NCBI GenBank assembly: GCA_045629945.1
Contig: JAZQSE010000005.1
Span: forward strand, 1-64,000
Source of the DNA: UBA1765 sp045629945
GTDB lineage: Bacteria > Fibrobacterota > Fibrobacteria > Fibrobacterales > Fibrobacteraceae
Reading direction: 5' to 3'
Length of the DNA stretch: 64,000 nucleotides
Shown one piece after another: positions 1 to 8,299 of the stretch. The notes beneath the pieces are model-generated. The model saw only the letters and a program-made list of their open reading frames with translations. It had not been told where the DNA came from and did not search any database. How positions within the stretch are numbered: position 1 is the stretch's first letter; every line of letters starts with the position of its first letter. Both the position numbers and the translations under genes were made by a program.

Positions 1-2179
1 GTATTCGCTAATTAACGGGAAAGCATCGCACCCCTTGCGGGTGCGTGAATTGAAACTATTGTTCGGATAGTGCGGTGTTTACTTTTAAATCGCACCCCTT
101 GCGGGTGCGTGAATTGAAACCTAAATGTCTGTGTTTGGTTATCCAGGGGATTAAATCGCACCCCTTGCGGGTGCGTGAATTGAAACACGGAAAAAGCGGG
201 TGTAATCGATCCCGTAGCAATCGCACCCCTTGCGGGTGCGTGAATTGAAACATAAGCAAAAGAACCCCAAAGCTTCACAACACATCGCACCCCTTGCGGG
301 TGCGTGAATTGAAACTCCATTAGATACGCTTCGGGCAAGAAGCCGTGAATCGCACCCCTTGCGGGTGCGTGAATTGAAACTGGTGCTTGGTATTCGCTAA
401 TTAACGGGAAAGCATCGCACCCCTTGCGGGTGCGTGAATTGAAACAATGCTTACGATTGATGATGATTTGGACACTTTATCGCACCCCTTGCGGGTGCGT
501 GAATTGAAACTGCAATCGTGCAGGAAGTGTCAATGGCGACAAATCGCACCCCTTGCGGGTGCGTGAATTGAAACATTAAGAAAGGTGGTTATAGAAGTGT
601 TAATTATATCGCACCCCTTGCGGGTGCGTGAATTGAAACTGTTACGGTTAAGCCCGTTTACGATTTCTATAATCGCACCCCTTGCGGGTGCGTGAATTGA
701 AACTTTTACAACGCTTCGCCTAGATTAGGAGTGGGATCGCACCCCTTGCGGGTGCGTGAATTGAAACTAGCAACACAACTAGATTGAATGCGGATGTAGA
801 TCGCACCCCTTGCGGGTGCGTGAATTGAAACATTGGTGGGAAAGCATATTTCGATGGTTTAGAATCGCACCCCTTGCGGGTGCGTGAATTGAAACTTGCA
901 TATACCAAATTTTCAAACAAATACGATATCGCACCCCTTGCGGGTGCGTGAATTGAAACACGATAACGATGCACGAATCAAAGCTCTCATTATCGCACCC
1001 CTTGCGGGTGCGTGAATTGAAACCTAGTTATTCTGGCTTAAATGTTAAAGTCTCACATCGCACCCCTTGCGGGTGCGTGAATTGAAACTGCTTATGCGGT
1101 AATCATTCCAGAACGAATTGATCGCACCCCTTGCGGGTGCGTGAATTGAAACATCCACCCAAGTTCCGTTTTCATCATACTTGCATCGCACCCCTTGCGG
1201 GTGCGTGAATTGAAACCGAATAACTTAACACTAATGTGTACAAGTGAAATCGCACCCCTTGCGGGTGCGTGAATTGAAACCAAGATGTTGAAGCATTATT
1301 GAGGCACAAAAAAATCGCACCCCTTGCGGGTGCGTGAATTGAAACGTGAAAACAGTTTGGGTCTATTGTCATTGTTTATCGCACCCCTTGCGGGTGCGTG
1401 AATTGAAACTGCACGTTGACCATTAGATAGACGCACAGCACATCGCACCCCTTGCGGGTGCGTGAATTGAAACTGTTATTGCAAAGATTGTGAATAACCC
1501 AGAAAATCGCACCCCTTGCGGGTGCGTGAATTGAAACCGCTTTCTACTTTGCAATGGGTTCCCCGTGAAATCGCACCCCTTGCGGGTGCGTGAATTGAAA
1601 CTACCATTACTAGAGAGTTGCATGAAGAAATTGAATCGCACCCCTTGCGGGTGCGTGAATTGAAACTTATGGTAGTCTCTCCACTCTGCAAGAGCAACAT
1701 CGCACCCCTTGCGGGTGCGTGAATTGAAACGGAGAACATTATGTCAATAGGTAATAATGAAAAATCGCACCCCTTGCGGGTGCGTGAATTGAAACTTTGA
1801 TGCCTTTAATAAGGTTATAATGTGCTTATCGCACCCCTTGCGGGTGCGTGAATTGAAACGTGTAAATTAAACAGAAAGGATTTGATATGATATCGCACCC
1901 CTTGCGGGTGCGTGAATTGAAACCATACGGAAGAAATACCAAACAAACAGAAAGCATCGCACCCCTTGCGGGTGCGTGAATTGAAACTGGTAAATTCCAA
2001 CGTGGTAAAGTTTCCGCCAATCGCACCCCTTGCGGGTGCGTGAATTGAAACCCATATTATGATGAAGAAGGTAAGATTGTTCAATCGCACCCCTTGCGGG
2101 TGCGTGAATTGAAACAACCGTTGAAATTATTGATGATGACGAAACACATCGCACCCCTTGCGGGTGCGTGAATTGAAAG
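1..2179 (+). CRISPR. CRISPR array, type I-C-like repeats, truncated by left window edge
   Basis: Thirty-four 32-bp repeats starting ATCGCACCCC and ending GAATTGAAAC lie between 25 and 2179, with 33 complete spacers of 32-34 nt and a partial spacer at 1-24. Each repeat can fold a 7-bp stem (CGCACCC / GGGTGCG). Sequence, 32-nt length and the ATTGAAAC tail match the repeat class usually linked to type I-C systems. Repeats look identical except the last (2148-2179), whose final base is G instead of C. A degenerate terminal repeat and the repeat orientation place the leader and any cas genes to the left, outside the window; no cas gene is visible here. The partial spacer at 1-24 is repeated at 390-413. 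The short ORFs running through the array are artefacts of the repeat. Confidence 0.98.
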
Positions 2180-2212
2180 CAATTCACAAATACGTTCTTT
2201 TACAATTCTTTC

Positions 2213-2324
2213 TGTTTGATGTTTAAAAGATTGAGCATTATTTCCTAAAAATAAATTGTGTTTAAATGCTATTATGACATTTTTTGTCTTTGTTGGGTTT
2301 TATATTAAGAAAAAACATCAAACA
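2213..2324. repeat. 112-bp segment bounded by a perfect 12-bp inverted repeat
   Basis: TGTTTGATGTTT at 2213-2224 is the exact reverse complement of AAACATCAAACA at 2313-2324, with 88 nt of AT-rich non-coding DNA between. It lies directly between the end of the CRISPR array and a truncated secreted-protein start. It could be a small mobile-element remnant or chance pairing in AT-rich DNA. No target-site duplication is evident. Confidence 0.4.
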
Positions 2325-2338
2325 TTAGGAGAGCTAAA

Positions 2339-2383
2339 ATGCAAAAAATATTGTTTAGTGTACTTTTTCTTGTGACTCTCTAA
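2339..2383 (+). pseudogene. Stub of a secreted-protein gene (14-codon signal-peptide-like ORF)
   Basis: An ATG at 2339 preceded by a good ribosome-binding site (TTAGGAGAGCTAAA) opens a 14-codon frame, MQKILFSVLFLVTL, that ends at TAA 2381-2383. The lysine followed by a hydrophobic stretch looks like the first half of a signal peptide, and nothing downstream continues it in any obvious frame. The simplest reading is the 5' remnant of a secreted-protein gene removed or interrupted when this region beside the CRISPR array was rearranged. A genuine short hydrophobic peptide is possible but less likely. The remaining DNA up to 2560 shows no gene; an open frame from 2420 is only the upstream extension of rseP. 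Confidence 0.4.
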
Positions 2384-2560
2384 ATTGAAAATATCTTCCA
2401 TAACCTTAATCAACATTTATTGCCTTGTTGTTGGATTTCAACAAGAACTTTTTCCGGCATTTGTGTGTTGATTACATCAGAACTGCAATTTTTGCGATTA
2501 AAAACGCCTGGGAGCTGTCTTTGGAATTTTGTCCAAGAAAATTTCTACATTTGTGATTGT

Positions 2561-3949
2561 ATGGAAAATTTTTTAGAAAATGCATTGATGGTGGTTCTTG
2601 GGCTGATTGGCCTTAGTTTTTTGGTTTTTATCCATGAATTTGGACATTTTATTGTTGCAAAATGGAATGGGGTCCGCGTCAAAACCTTTTCAATTGGTTT
2701 TGGAAAAAAGTTGCTAAAGTTCCGCAAAGGTGAAACGGAATATTGTATTTCACTTATTCCGTTTGGCGGTTATGTGGCAATGGCTGGTGAAAATCCTGAT
2801 GGCGAAAAAGAAGGCGAACAGACAGACGATTTAGACGAACGCGGTTTTGCTTCAAAGTCTGTCGGTGCGCGGGCTGCAATCGCTTTTGCTGGCCCTTTTG
2901 TGAATATTGTTTTTGCATTTTTGCTTTTGATTGTGCTTTATATGAAAGGGGTAGAAGAACCTCTTTCTAATGATCTTGTAGTTGGTTTTACTATTCCAAA
3001 TGAGCCTGCGGCTATGGCAGGCATTTTACCGGGCGATACAATTACAGCAATCGATGGCGTGCCTACAAAAGGTTGGGACGATTTCAGAGAACGCGTTGGG
3101 GTGAGTCTTGGAGCAAATCTTGTTTTGACTGTTCGCAGGGCTAGTGGTGTTAAAGAAATTCCTGTCGTGCCTACAGAACTTGTGATTCCTGCTTTAGATT
3201 CAGGTGATTCTCCGACTCCGATGGGAATAGGAGATATTGGCGTTTATCCGCGTCATCGTGTGGTTGTGCGTGAAGCTCCTTGGGCTGGTTCTAATGCGGA
3301 AACCGCCGGAATTTTGCAAAATGATACGATTTTTGAAATTGACGGGCATAAAATTTTTCGGTATGAAGATGTTTCAAAAATAGTCAACGCGTCGGCGGGC
3401 GATTCCTTGCATTTTACTTTGCTACGTGGAACAGATACTTTGCACAAAACGATGGTAGCGACTTATAACGAAGAGTATAAGCGTTATATGGTTGGTATTC
3501 AACTTGGCTATGTGGTGTTTAAAGAAACGCATATTGTAAAGCGTGGCCCGGTAGAAGCAATTGTCAAAGCTTCTGCGACAAGTTGGAAAATGACAACCAG
3601 TATTTTCAGGTATTTCAAAAGGTTTTTCCAGGGGCAGGTTAAAGTAGATGCCTTCTCTGGCCCTGTTACAATCGTTGCGGCAATGGGAAACGTTTGGGTA
3701 AGTGGGTTCCAGCAATTCCTGATGTTCCTTGCTCTTATCAGCATCAATCTGGGTGTCATGAATTTGCTCCCATTAGCCATAACCGATGGTGGCCTTTTGA
3801 TGTTCCTTGGAATTGAAAAACTTCGCGGAAAACCTCTTTCATTAAAAACGCAAAGTTTAATTCAGAACGTTGCAGCCGCTTTCTTTATAAGCTTTTTTGT
3901 GTTTATCACGATTCTTGATTTCAGTAAAATCTCGCTTTTCTTTAAGTAA
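2561..3949 (+). CDS. rseP: RIP metalloprotease RseP (site-2 protease)
   Basis: Intramembrane zinc protease of 462 aa, close to the usual ~450. The zinc motif HEFGH is at residues 25-29 in the first membrane helix. Two PDZ domains follow at about 135-200 and 235-300 in the periplasmic part. The second active-site motif, NLLPLAITDGG (about 400-411), supplies the third metal ligand. Family members cut anti-sigma factors or signal-peptide remnants in the membrane. The open frame extends back to 2420, but the N-terminal helix and HExxH spacing fit the ATG at 2561. There is no clear Shine-Dalgarno; TTTCTACATTT at 2541-2551 just upstream may be a -10 region, giving a very short leader. It stands alone, with repeat-like DNA on both sides. 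The DGG motif varies slightly (ITDGG for the commoner LDGG). Confidence 0.95.
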   Translation: MENFLENALMVVLGLIGLSFLVFIHEFGHFIVAKWNGVRVKTFSIGFGKKLLKFRKGETEYCISLIPFGGYVAMAGENPDGEKEGEQTDDLDERGFASKSVGARAAIAFAGPFVNIVFAFLLLIVLYMKGVEEPLSNDLVVGFTIPNEPAAMAGILPGDTITAIDGVPTKGWDDFRERVGVSLGANLVLTVRRASGVKEIPVVPTELVIPALDSGDSPTPMGIGDIGVYPRHRVVVREAPWAGSNAETAGILQNDTIFEIDGHKIFRYEDVSKIVNASAGDSLHFTLLRGTDTLHKTMVATYNEEYKRYMVGIQLGYVVFKETHIVKRGPVEAIVKASATSWKMTTSIFRYFKRFFQGQVKVDAFSGPVTIVAAMGNVWVSGFQQFLMFLALISINLGVMNLLPLAITDGGLLMFLGIEKLRGKPLSLKTQSLIQNVAAAFFISFFVFITILDFSKISLFFK

Positions 3950-3959
3950 AAGTGCGTTC

Positions 3960-4094
3960 CCTGGGCAAGTATATTAACTAAGCAAACATTGTTTGCCCAG
4001 GTCGGGCTTTTGCGTTATCGGCTCCTGAAGTCGCCGTCCGTTCAGCCTCGGAGTCCCGAGTCCTAACCCTACGGGCTTTCAATCCCTAACGCAA
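3960..4094. repeat. GC-rich structured intergenic repeat candidate
   Basis: Between rseP and purD lies a GC-rich block unlike the AT-rich surroundings. CCTGGGCAA (3960-3968) pairs with TTGCCCAGG (3993-4001). TTGCGTTA (4010-4017) pairs with TAACGCAA (4087-4094), enclosing a CTCGG/CCGAG hairpin near 4047-4060. The nested inverted repeats and base composition suggest an interspersed REP- or MITE-like element. There is no U-run that would make the first hairpin a standard terminator. Confidence 0.5.
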
Positions 4095-4185
4095 CGACAT
4101 ACTTTTCTAGATTACATAGTATTCTATTTACAACGAAAAACCGAAATTTTCTACATTTCCCTTGTACAAAGATAAGGACTAGCTT

Positions 4186-5469
4186 ATGAATATTTTAGTT
4201 GTTGGTAGCGGTGGTCGTGAACATGCGATTGCGCTTGCAGTAAAAAAATCTCCAATGTGTGATAATTTAATTTGCGCTCCTGGTAACCCGGGAATGGCAA
4301 ATCTTGGAAAATGTATTCCTGTTGATGTTCAAGATCCAAAAGCAATCGCAGATTTAGCAGTCGCTGAAAATATTGATTTGGCAATTATTGGTCCAGAAAT
4401 TCCTCTTGTGGCTGGTGTGGTCGATGAATTCCGTAGTCGTGGGCTACGAGCATTTGGCCCGACTGCGGCCGCAGCCGCCCTCGAAGGCTCCAAGGCATTC
4501 AGCAAAGATATCATGAAAAAGTATAATGTGCCAACTGCCGCCTTCGAGACCTTCACCGATTTAGAAAGTGCAAAAAAATTCTTAGCAGAACACCCTGCTC
4601 CAATTGTGGTGAAGGCGTCGGGCCTCGCTGCAGGCAAGGGTGCTGTTGTTTGCTTGACAGATAAAGAAGCAAATGACGCCGTCGAAGAAATGCTTGGCGA
4701 AAAAGCTGTATTTGGCGAATCTGGTAAAACCGTTGTTATTGAAGAATTTATGGATGGCGAAGAAGCCTCTATCTTTGTGGTTTGTGACGGAAAAGATTAC
4801 GTTATTTTAAGTTCTGCACAAGATCACAAGCGCGTTTTTGACGACGACAAAGGCCCGAATACAGGCGGAATGGGAGCTTATAGCCCGGCTCCGGTTGTAA
4901 CAGATGAACTTTTGGAAGAAGTAAAAAAGACAATCATTGAACCAACTCTTAAGGGCATGGCTCTTGAAGGCAAACCTTATACAGGCGTTCTTTATGTCGG
5001 TATTATGGTAACTTCAAAGGGCCCGAAAGTGGTGGAATACAACTGTCGCTTAGGTGACCCTGAATGCCAGATTGTTCTCCCTCTTTACGATGGCGATGTG
5101 CTTGCTTTGTTTGATGCTGCCGAAAAAGGCGAACTTGCAAAACTAGACGCTCCTAAAGCGCCGAAGGGTAGTTCTGCTATTGTAGTGCTTGCAAGCGAAG
5201 GTTATCCAGGAGCTTACGCTAAGGGTAAAGTAGTTACAGGTATCGAAAACGCTGAAAAGAATGGAGCACAAGTTTTGCATGCTGGCACAAAAATGCAAGA
5301 TGGTAACTTGGTCACAAACGGCGGTCGCGTATTTGGCGTTGTAGGTCATGGTACAACTCTTAAAGAAGCTCTTGACATAGCTTATGCCGCCTGTGAAAAG
5401 GTTGAATTTGAAGGTAAATTCTACCGTAAAGATATTGGTAAAAAAGGCCTTGCAAGGCTTTCTAAGTAA
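4186..5469 (+). CDS. purD: Phosphoribosylamine-glycine ligase (GARS)
   Basis: Second step of de novo purine synthesis: joins glycine to 5-phosphoribosylamine using ATP. The 427-aa protein begins with the family's ILVVGSGGREHA motif, has the ATP-grasp core (IVVKASGLAAGKGAVV at about 140-155, GPNTGGMGAYSP at about 225-236) and the RLGDPECQ motif near 288, so it is full length. The start has AAGG about 12 nt upstream, and TTTCTACATTT at 4148-4158, the same element as before rseP, is a likely promoter -10. purE follows 10 nt after the stop, so the two are probably cotranscribed. A stretch at about 4440-4640 is noticeably more GC-rich than the rest of the gene. Confidence 0.97.
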   Translation: MNILVVGSGGREHAIALAVKKSPMCDNLICAPGNPGMANLGKCIPVDVQDPKAIADLAVAENIDLAIIGPEIPLVAGVVDEFRSRGLRAFGPTAAAAALEGSKAFSKDIMKKYNVPTAAFETFTDLESAKKFLAEHPAPIVVKASGLAAGKGAVVCLTDKEANDAVEEMLGEKAVFGESGKTVVIEEFMDGEEASIFVVCDGKDYVILSSAQDHKRVFDDDKGPNTGGMGAYSPAPVVTDELLEEVKKTIIEPTLKGMALEGKPYTGVLYVGIMVTSKGPKVVEYNCRLGDPECQIVLPLYDGDVLALFDAAEKGELAKLDAPKAPKGSSAIVVLASEGYPGAYAKGKVVTGIENAEKNGAQVLHAGTKMQDGNLVTNGGRVFGVVGHGTTLKEALDIAYAACEKVEFEGKFYRKDIGKKGLARLSK

Positions 5470-5479
5470 CGAGGTTAGA

Positions 5480-5953
5480 ATGTTTGATACAAAAGAAAAC
5501 GCTTTGGTTGGGATTGTTACCGGAAGTGCTTCTGATAAAGGGCTTGTAGATAAAGTAACGGCAGTACTTGATGAATTTGGCGTGGCCTGGGAATGGAATA
5601 TTCTTTCTGCTCACCGCACTCCAAATAAAACGGCAAAATACGCTCGTGAAGCTGAAGGACGTGGTTTGAAAGTTTTGGTTGGTATTGCTGGTCTTGCAGC
5701 AGCGCTCCCGGGTGTGCTTGCTGGCCATACACTTCTTCCGGTCATTGGGGTTCCTGGCGATGGCGGTCCGCTTTCTGGGACAGATGCTTTACATTCTATT
5801 GTACAAATGCCTCCAGGAATTCCTGTAGCAACGGTTGGTATCGGAAACGGTAAAAATGCAGCTTATTTAGCGCTTCATATTCTGGCTTTGAGTGATACTT
5901 CTATCCGTGAAAAATTGGCAAAGTATCGTCAATCATTGGGTGATATTGAATAG
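5480..5953 (+). CDS. purE: 5-(carboxyamino)imidazole ribonucleotide mutase
   Basis: PurE moves or adds the carboxyl group at the AIR/CAIR step of purine synthesis. The 157-aa protein has GSASD near the N terminus, the SAHRTP substrate motif at about 43-48, GLAAALPG in the active-site loop and the C-terminal IVQMPPGIPVATV core, all typical of the family. A longer frame begins at 5384, but the ATG at 5480 is preceded by GAGGTTAGA and matches the usual N terminus. The active-site loop is GIAGLAAALPG rather than AGGAAHLPG. Sequence alone does not settle whether it is the N5-CAIR mutase (class I) or the CO2-using class; no purK is in view. Confidence 0.93.
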   Translation: MFDTKENALVGIVTGSASDKGLVDKVTAVLDEFGVAWEWNILSAHRTPNKTAKYAREAEGRGLKVLVGIAGLAAALPGVLAGHTLLPVIGVPGDGGPLSGTDALHSIVQMPPGIPVATVGIGNGKNAAYLALHILALSDTSIREKLAKYRQSLGDIE

Positions 5954-5955
5954 CG

Positions 5956-6723
5956 ATGCCTTTTTTATTGCTGTTTTGCCTTGTTGCTTTTGCATTTGCT
6001 GAAAATAGTGGAATAGAAAAGTTCCCTTTCTTTAAAGGTGAACGCTTGGATTATGTGATCTCTTGGGGAATCATTACAGCAGGTAATGCTTCTTTAGAAA
6101 TTAAATCGTTAGAAAATGACAAAACTGAATTTTATGTTTTGGCTCATAATAACGGGGCGTTCAAGTCTATTTACCCTGTAGCAGATACAATTTATTCCAG
6201 AATCCGTAACAAGAATTTTTTGCCAGAAGTCTTTAAAAAAATCAATCATGAAGGGAAATACCATGCTTCTTCGGTTATCCGCTTTGATAGGGTGGGTGAC
6301 AAAGCCTGGCTTTCAGATTCGGTCTTTACAGATTTTGAGCGAAAACAGAAAAAACGTTCTGCTGATACGGTTATAACAATTTCTGGCAAAGAATTAGATA
6401 TTATTTCGGCGTTCTACTTTGTGCGCCAACAAGCAGAATTAAAACAAGGAAAAACAGAAAGTTTTAGTGCTGTAAGTGGCAAAAAAAAGTATGAATTGAA
6501 AGTAGTTGTTTATGGTAAAGAACAAGTCAAAACGAAAGCCGGAACCTTTGAATGTATCAAAATTGAGCCGATTTTAGATGGCGATGGTATTTTTAAGGCT
6601 GCTGGTAGGTTATTTATTTGGCTTACTGATGACAACAGGCGTTTACCAGTTTTGATGAAATCTAAAATAGCATTGGGGTCAATTAAGGCAGAATTGGTCC
6701 GTTTTTCTCAAAAAAAAGAGTAA
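5956..6723 (+). CDS. DUF3108 domain-containing secreted protein
   Basis: A 255-aa protein starting 2 nt after the purE stop. Residues 1-15 form a signal peptide ending near AFAEN, so the mature protein is probably periplasmic or outer-membrane associated. The body follows the DUF3108 pattern: GERLDYVISWGIITAGNASLEI near the N terminus, then a beta-rich fold ending in LFIWLTDDNRRLPVLMKSKI with the characteristic RxPV segment, and a GTF..CIKIEP strand around residue 195. The family's function is unknown. Close packing after purE suggests readthrough from the purine operon rather than a purine role. Confidence 0.85.
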   Translation: MPFLLLFCLVAFAFAENSGIEKFPFFKGERLDYVISWGIITAGNASLEIKSLENDKTEFYVLAHNNGAFKSIYPVADTIYSRIRNKNFLPEVFKKINHEGKYHASSVIRFDRVGDKAWLSDSVFTDFERKQKKRSADTVITISGKELDIISAFYFVRQQAELKQGKTESFSAVSGKKKYELKVVVYGKEQVKTKAGTFECIKIEPILDGDGIFKAAGRLFIWLTDDNRRLPVLMKSKIALGSIKAELVRFSQKKE

Positions 6724-6807
6724 AAACAATGTTTACAAGGATTTTTTCTGAAAAAGCGCTGGATAAAAAGTTATATTGAGTGCAAATAGTTTTTTTGAGG
6801 CTAGAAA

Positions 6808-7701
6808 ATGCTAAAAAAATTGTCTTGGTTGTTATGTGTATGTGCTTTATCTGTTTGGGCACAAGATGATGAGTTTTCTGAAGACTTTTCTGCTGCTACA
6901 GAAACGGTAGAAGAAACTACGGTAGATGGTTCTGCTGGTGATGGTTCTACTGAAGAAGCTTCTGCAATGTCTGAAGAAGAAGCTATGGATGCTCGTGCTC
7001 GTGATCGCGCCGAACGTAAAAAATTTGAAGAAGAACAACGTGCTGACGAATTTGCTAATTCTTTACGCCGCCGTGACTGGTTGAAAGATCGTCTTGTTTT
7101 GGAACTCGGTATGGGCTCTCGTATGCCTGTAATGGGTGAAACTGGTATGGGTATGGGTTTTGGTGCAGGTCTTGAATACATTACCCGTTGGCATCTTGGT
7201 GTATTCGGTTCTTTTGGTTTGATTCCAAGCGGAACAGATGCAGACTTTGAACAAATCAGTCTTGAAGGTGGCTTTGCCTGGAAAGCTGGTTTGACCTATT
7301 ATCTTTTCCCGAAAAACCCGCTTCACTTGGGTTTCTCTGTGACTTATGGTACTGTTTATTATGACCATGATGTTAAGGCAACAGAAGAAAATGATTTTAC
7401 AAGAGAATTGATTGCTGTTGATGGTTATCAGTTTGATGTTCTTGTTACATACTTGACAGATAGCTGGTATTACTTGCAATTTGCTATCGGTATGTATTAC
7501 GCTCCAGATGCTAAAGACAAATCCTTTGGTTATGCTACAAGTGAAGCAACAGAAAAAACTTCTCGTGTAGTAGATAAAGATGGTATTTCTAAAATGGGCT
7601 TAGTATTTGGTATTACTGTTGGCTTCTCCTTCCCAGAATTCTTCCCGGATGATACAGAAATCCGTCGTCGTGAACGCGAAAAGGCAAGAAACGCTAAGTA
7701 A
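6808..7701 (+). CDS. Predicted outer-membrane beta-barrel protein with acidic N-terminal region
   Basis: A 297-aa protein with a signal peptide (residues 1-18, cleavage after VWA). A low-complexity, Glu/Ser/Thr/Ala-rich acidic segment covers about 19-65, followed by a basic, Arg-rich helix at about 67-95. From there to about 275 there are alternating aromatic and glycine-rich beta strands (for example GAGLEYITRWHLGVFGSFG, LVFGITVGFSF), typical of small outer-membrane barrels. The C terminus is Arg/Lys-rich rather than ending in the usual aromatic residue. I cannot name a family. A strong hairpin terminator follows at 7735-7765. The start is preceded by TTGAGG. Confidence 0.75.
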   Translation: MLKKLSWLLCVCALSVWAQDDEFSEDFSAATETVEETTVDGSAGDGSTEEASAMSEEEAMDARARDRAERKKFEEEQRADEFANSLRRRDWLKDRLVLELGMGSRMPVMGETGMGMGFGAGLEYITRWHLGVFGSFGLIPSGTDADFEQISLEGGFAWKAGLTYYLFPKNPLHLGFSVTYGTVYYDHDVKATEENDFTRELIAVDGYQFDVLVTYLTDSWYYLQFAIGMYYAPDAKDKSFGYATSEATEKTSRVVDKDGISKMGLVFGITVGFSFPEFFPDDTEIRRREREKARNAK

Positions 7702-7734
7702 TATTCAAGTTTGTGACGCTCTTGAAAATTTTAT

Positions 7735-7765
7735 AAAGAACGGCGGCTATAAGCCGCCGTTCTTT
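7735..7765 (+). terminator. Intrinsic terminator after the outer-membrane protein gene
   Basis: A perfect 12-bp stem, AAGAACGGCGGC (7736-7747) with GCCGCCGTTCTT (7753-7764), and a 5-nt loop. It sits 35 nt after the stop codon at 7701. Confidence 0.9.
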
Positions 7766-7893
7766 ATTGTATAAACGGATAGATTGTGTTTTTTAAAGGC
7801 TTTATATTATGACTTGAGATTTTATGCCCATAGGCAAGTAGTTATTGTGATTGAATTTGCCCGCGACTTGCCCACGGTTCTTGCTCGCGGTTC

Positions 7894-7972
7894 TTGTCAT
7901 TGCGAGCCGTGCAGAAAGCACGGCTCGCAATCTCTTTGCCAACAGATCGCCACACTACGTTCGCGATGACAA
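7894..7972. repeat. Inverted-repeat element, copy A
   Basis: Begins TTGTCATTGCGA and ends TCGCGATGACAA, nearly inverse to each other. Inside, 7900-7912 and 7918-7930 form a perfect 13-bp hairpin around AGAAA. It is preceded by tandem copies of a 13-bp unit containing GGTTCTTGCTCGC. Copy B at 8222-8299 is almost identical over its length. This looks like a REP/MITE-type mobile repeat; the short ORFs here are not genes. Confidence 0.8.
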
Positions 7973-7979
7973 CCTAAAC

Positions 7980-8120
7980 TTGTCATTGCGATGGAGTGAA
8001 AAAATTTTTCCGCGAAGCCTAAATGTGAGCCTGCCACGAGCCACATTTGTGGCGTGGTGGAAGCAATCTCCTCACAAGTAACATTTGTTTTTGGATTACT
8101 TCGCTACGCTCGTAATGACA
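7980..8120. repeat. Inverted-repeat element, divergent middle copy
   Basis: Shares the TTGTCATTGCGA left end and a TCGTAATGACAA right end with copies A and B, but has a different and longer interior. The interior includes an imperfect inverted repeat around CCACGAGCCACATTTGTGGCG. It is interpreted as a related member of the same repeat family. The DNA between this copy and copy B (8121-8221) also carries a fragment ending CGCTATGACAAG, so the array is a composite of whole and partial copies. Confidence 0.65.
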
Positions 8121-8221
8121 AAAACCAAGATGTCCGCGTCGTCTTTAAAAAGACTCCTCGCTATGACAAGTTGTTTGTACACTTGCCCACGGTTCTTGCT
8201 CGCGGTTCTTGCTCGCGGTTC

Positions 8222-8299
8222 TTGTCATTGCGAGCCGTGCAGAAAGCACGGCGTGGCAATCTCTTTGCCAACAGATCGCTACACTACGTTCGCGATGAC
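8222..8299. repeat. Inverted-repeat element, copy B, abutting the lexA stop codon
   Basis: Same ends and core as copy A, but the right arm of the central hairpin has diverged (GGCGTGGCAA instead of GGCTCGCAA). Upstream it has one extra 13-bp GGTTCTTGCTCGC unit compared with copy A. Its last base, 8299, is the last base of the lexA stop codon on the minus strand. Confidence 0.8.

Noticed and set aside
1..2179. cas genes or a CRISPR leader within the window
   Set aside because: Orientation puts the leader to the left. To the right come rseP and housekeeping genes, and no Cas motif is present anywhere in the window.
12..2187. Overlapping ORFs with FNSRTRKGCD, FQFTHPQGVR and VSIHAPARGA repeats
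   Set aside because: They are translations of the CRISPR repeat in several frames. No ribosome-binding sites, and the composition matches the array.
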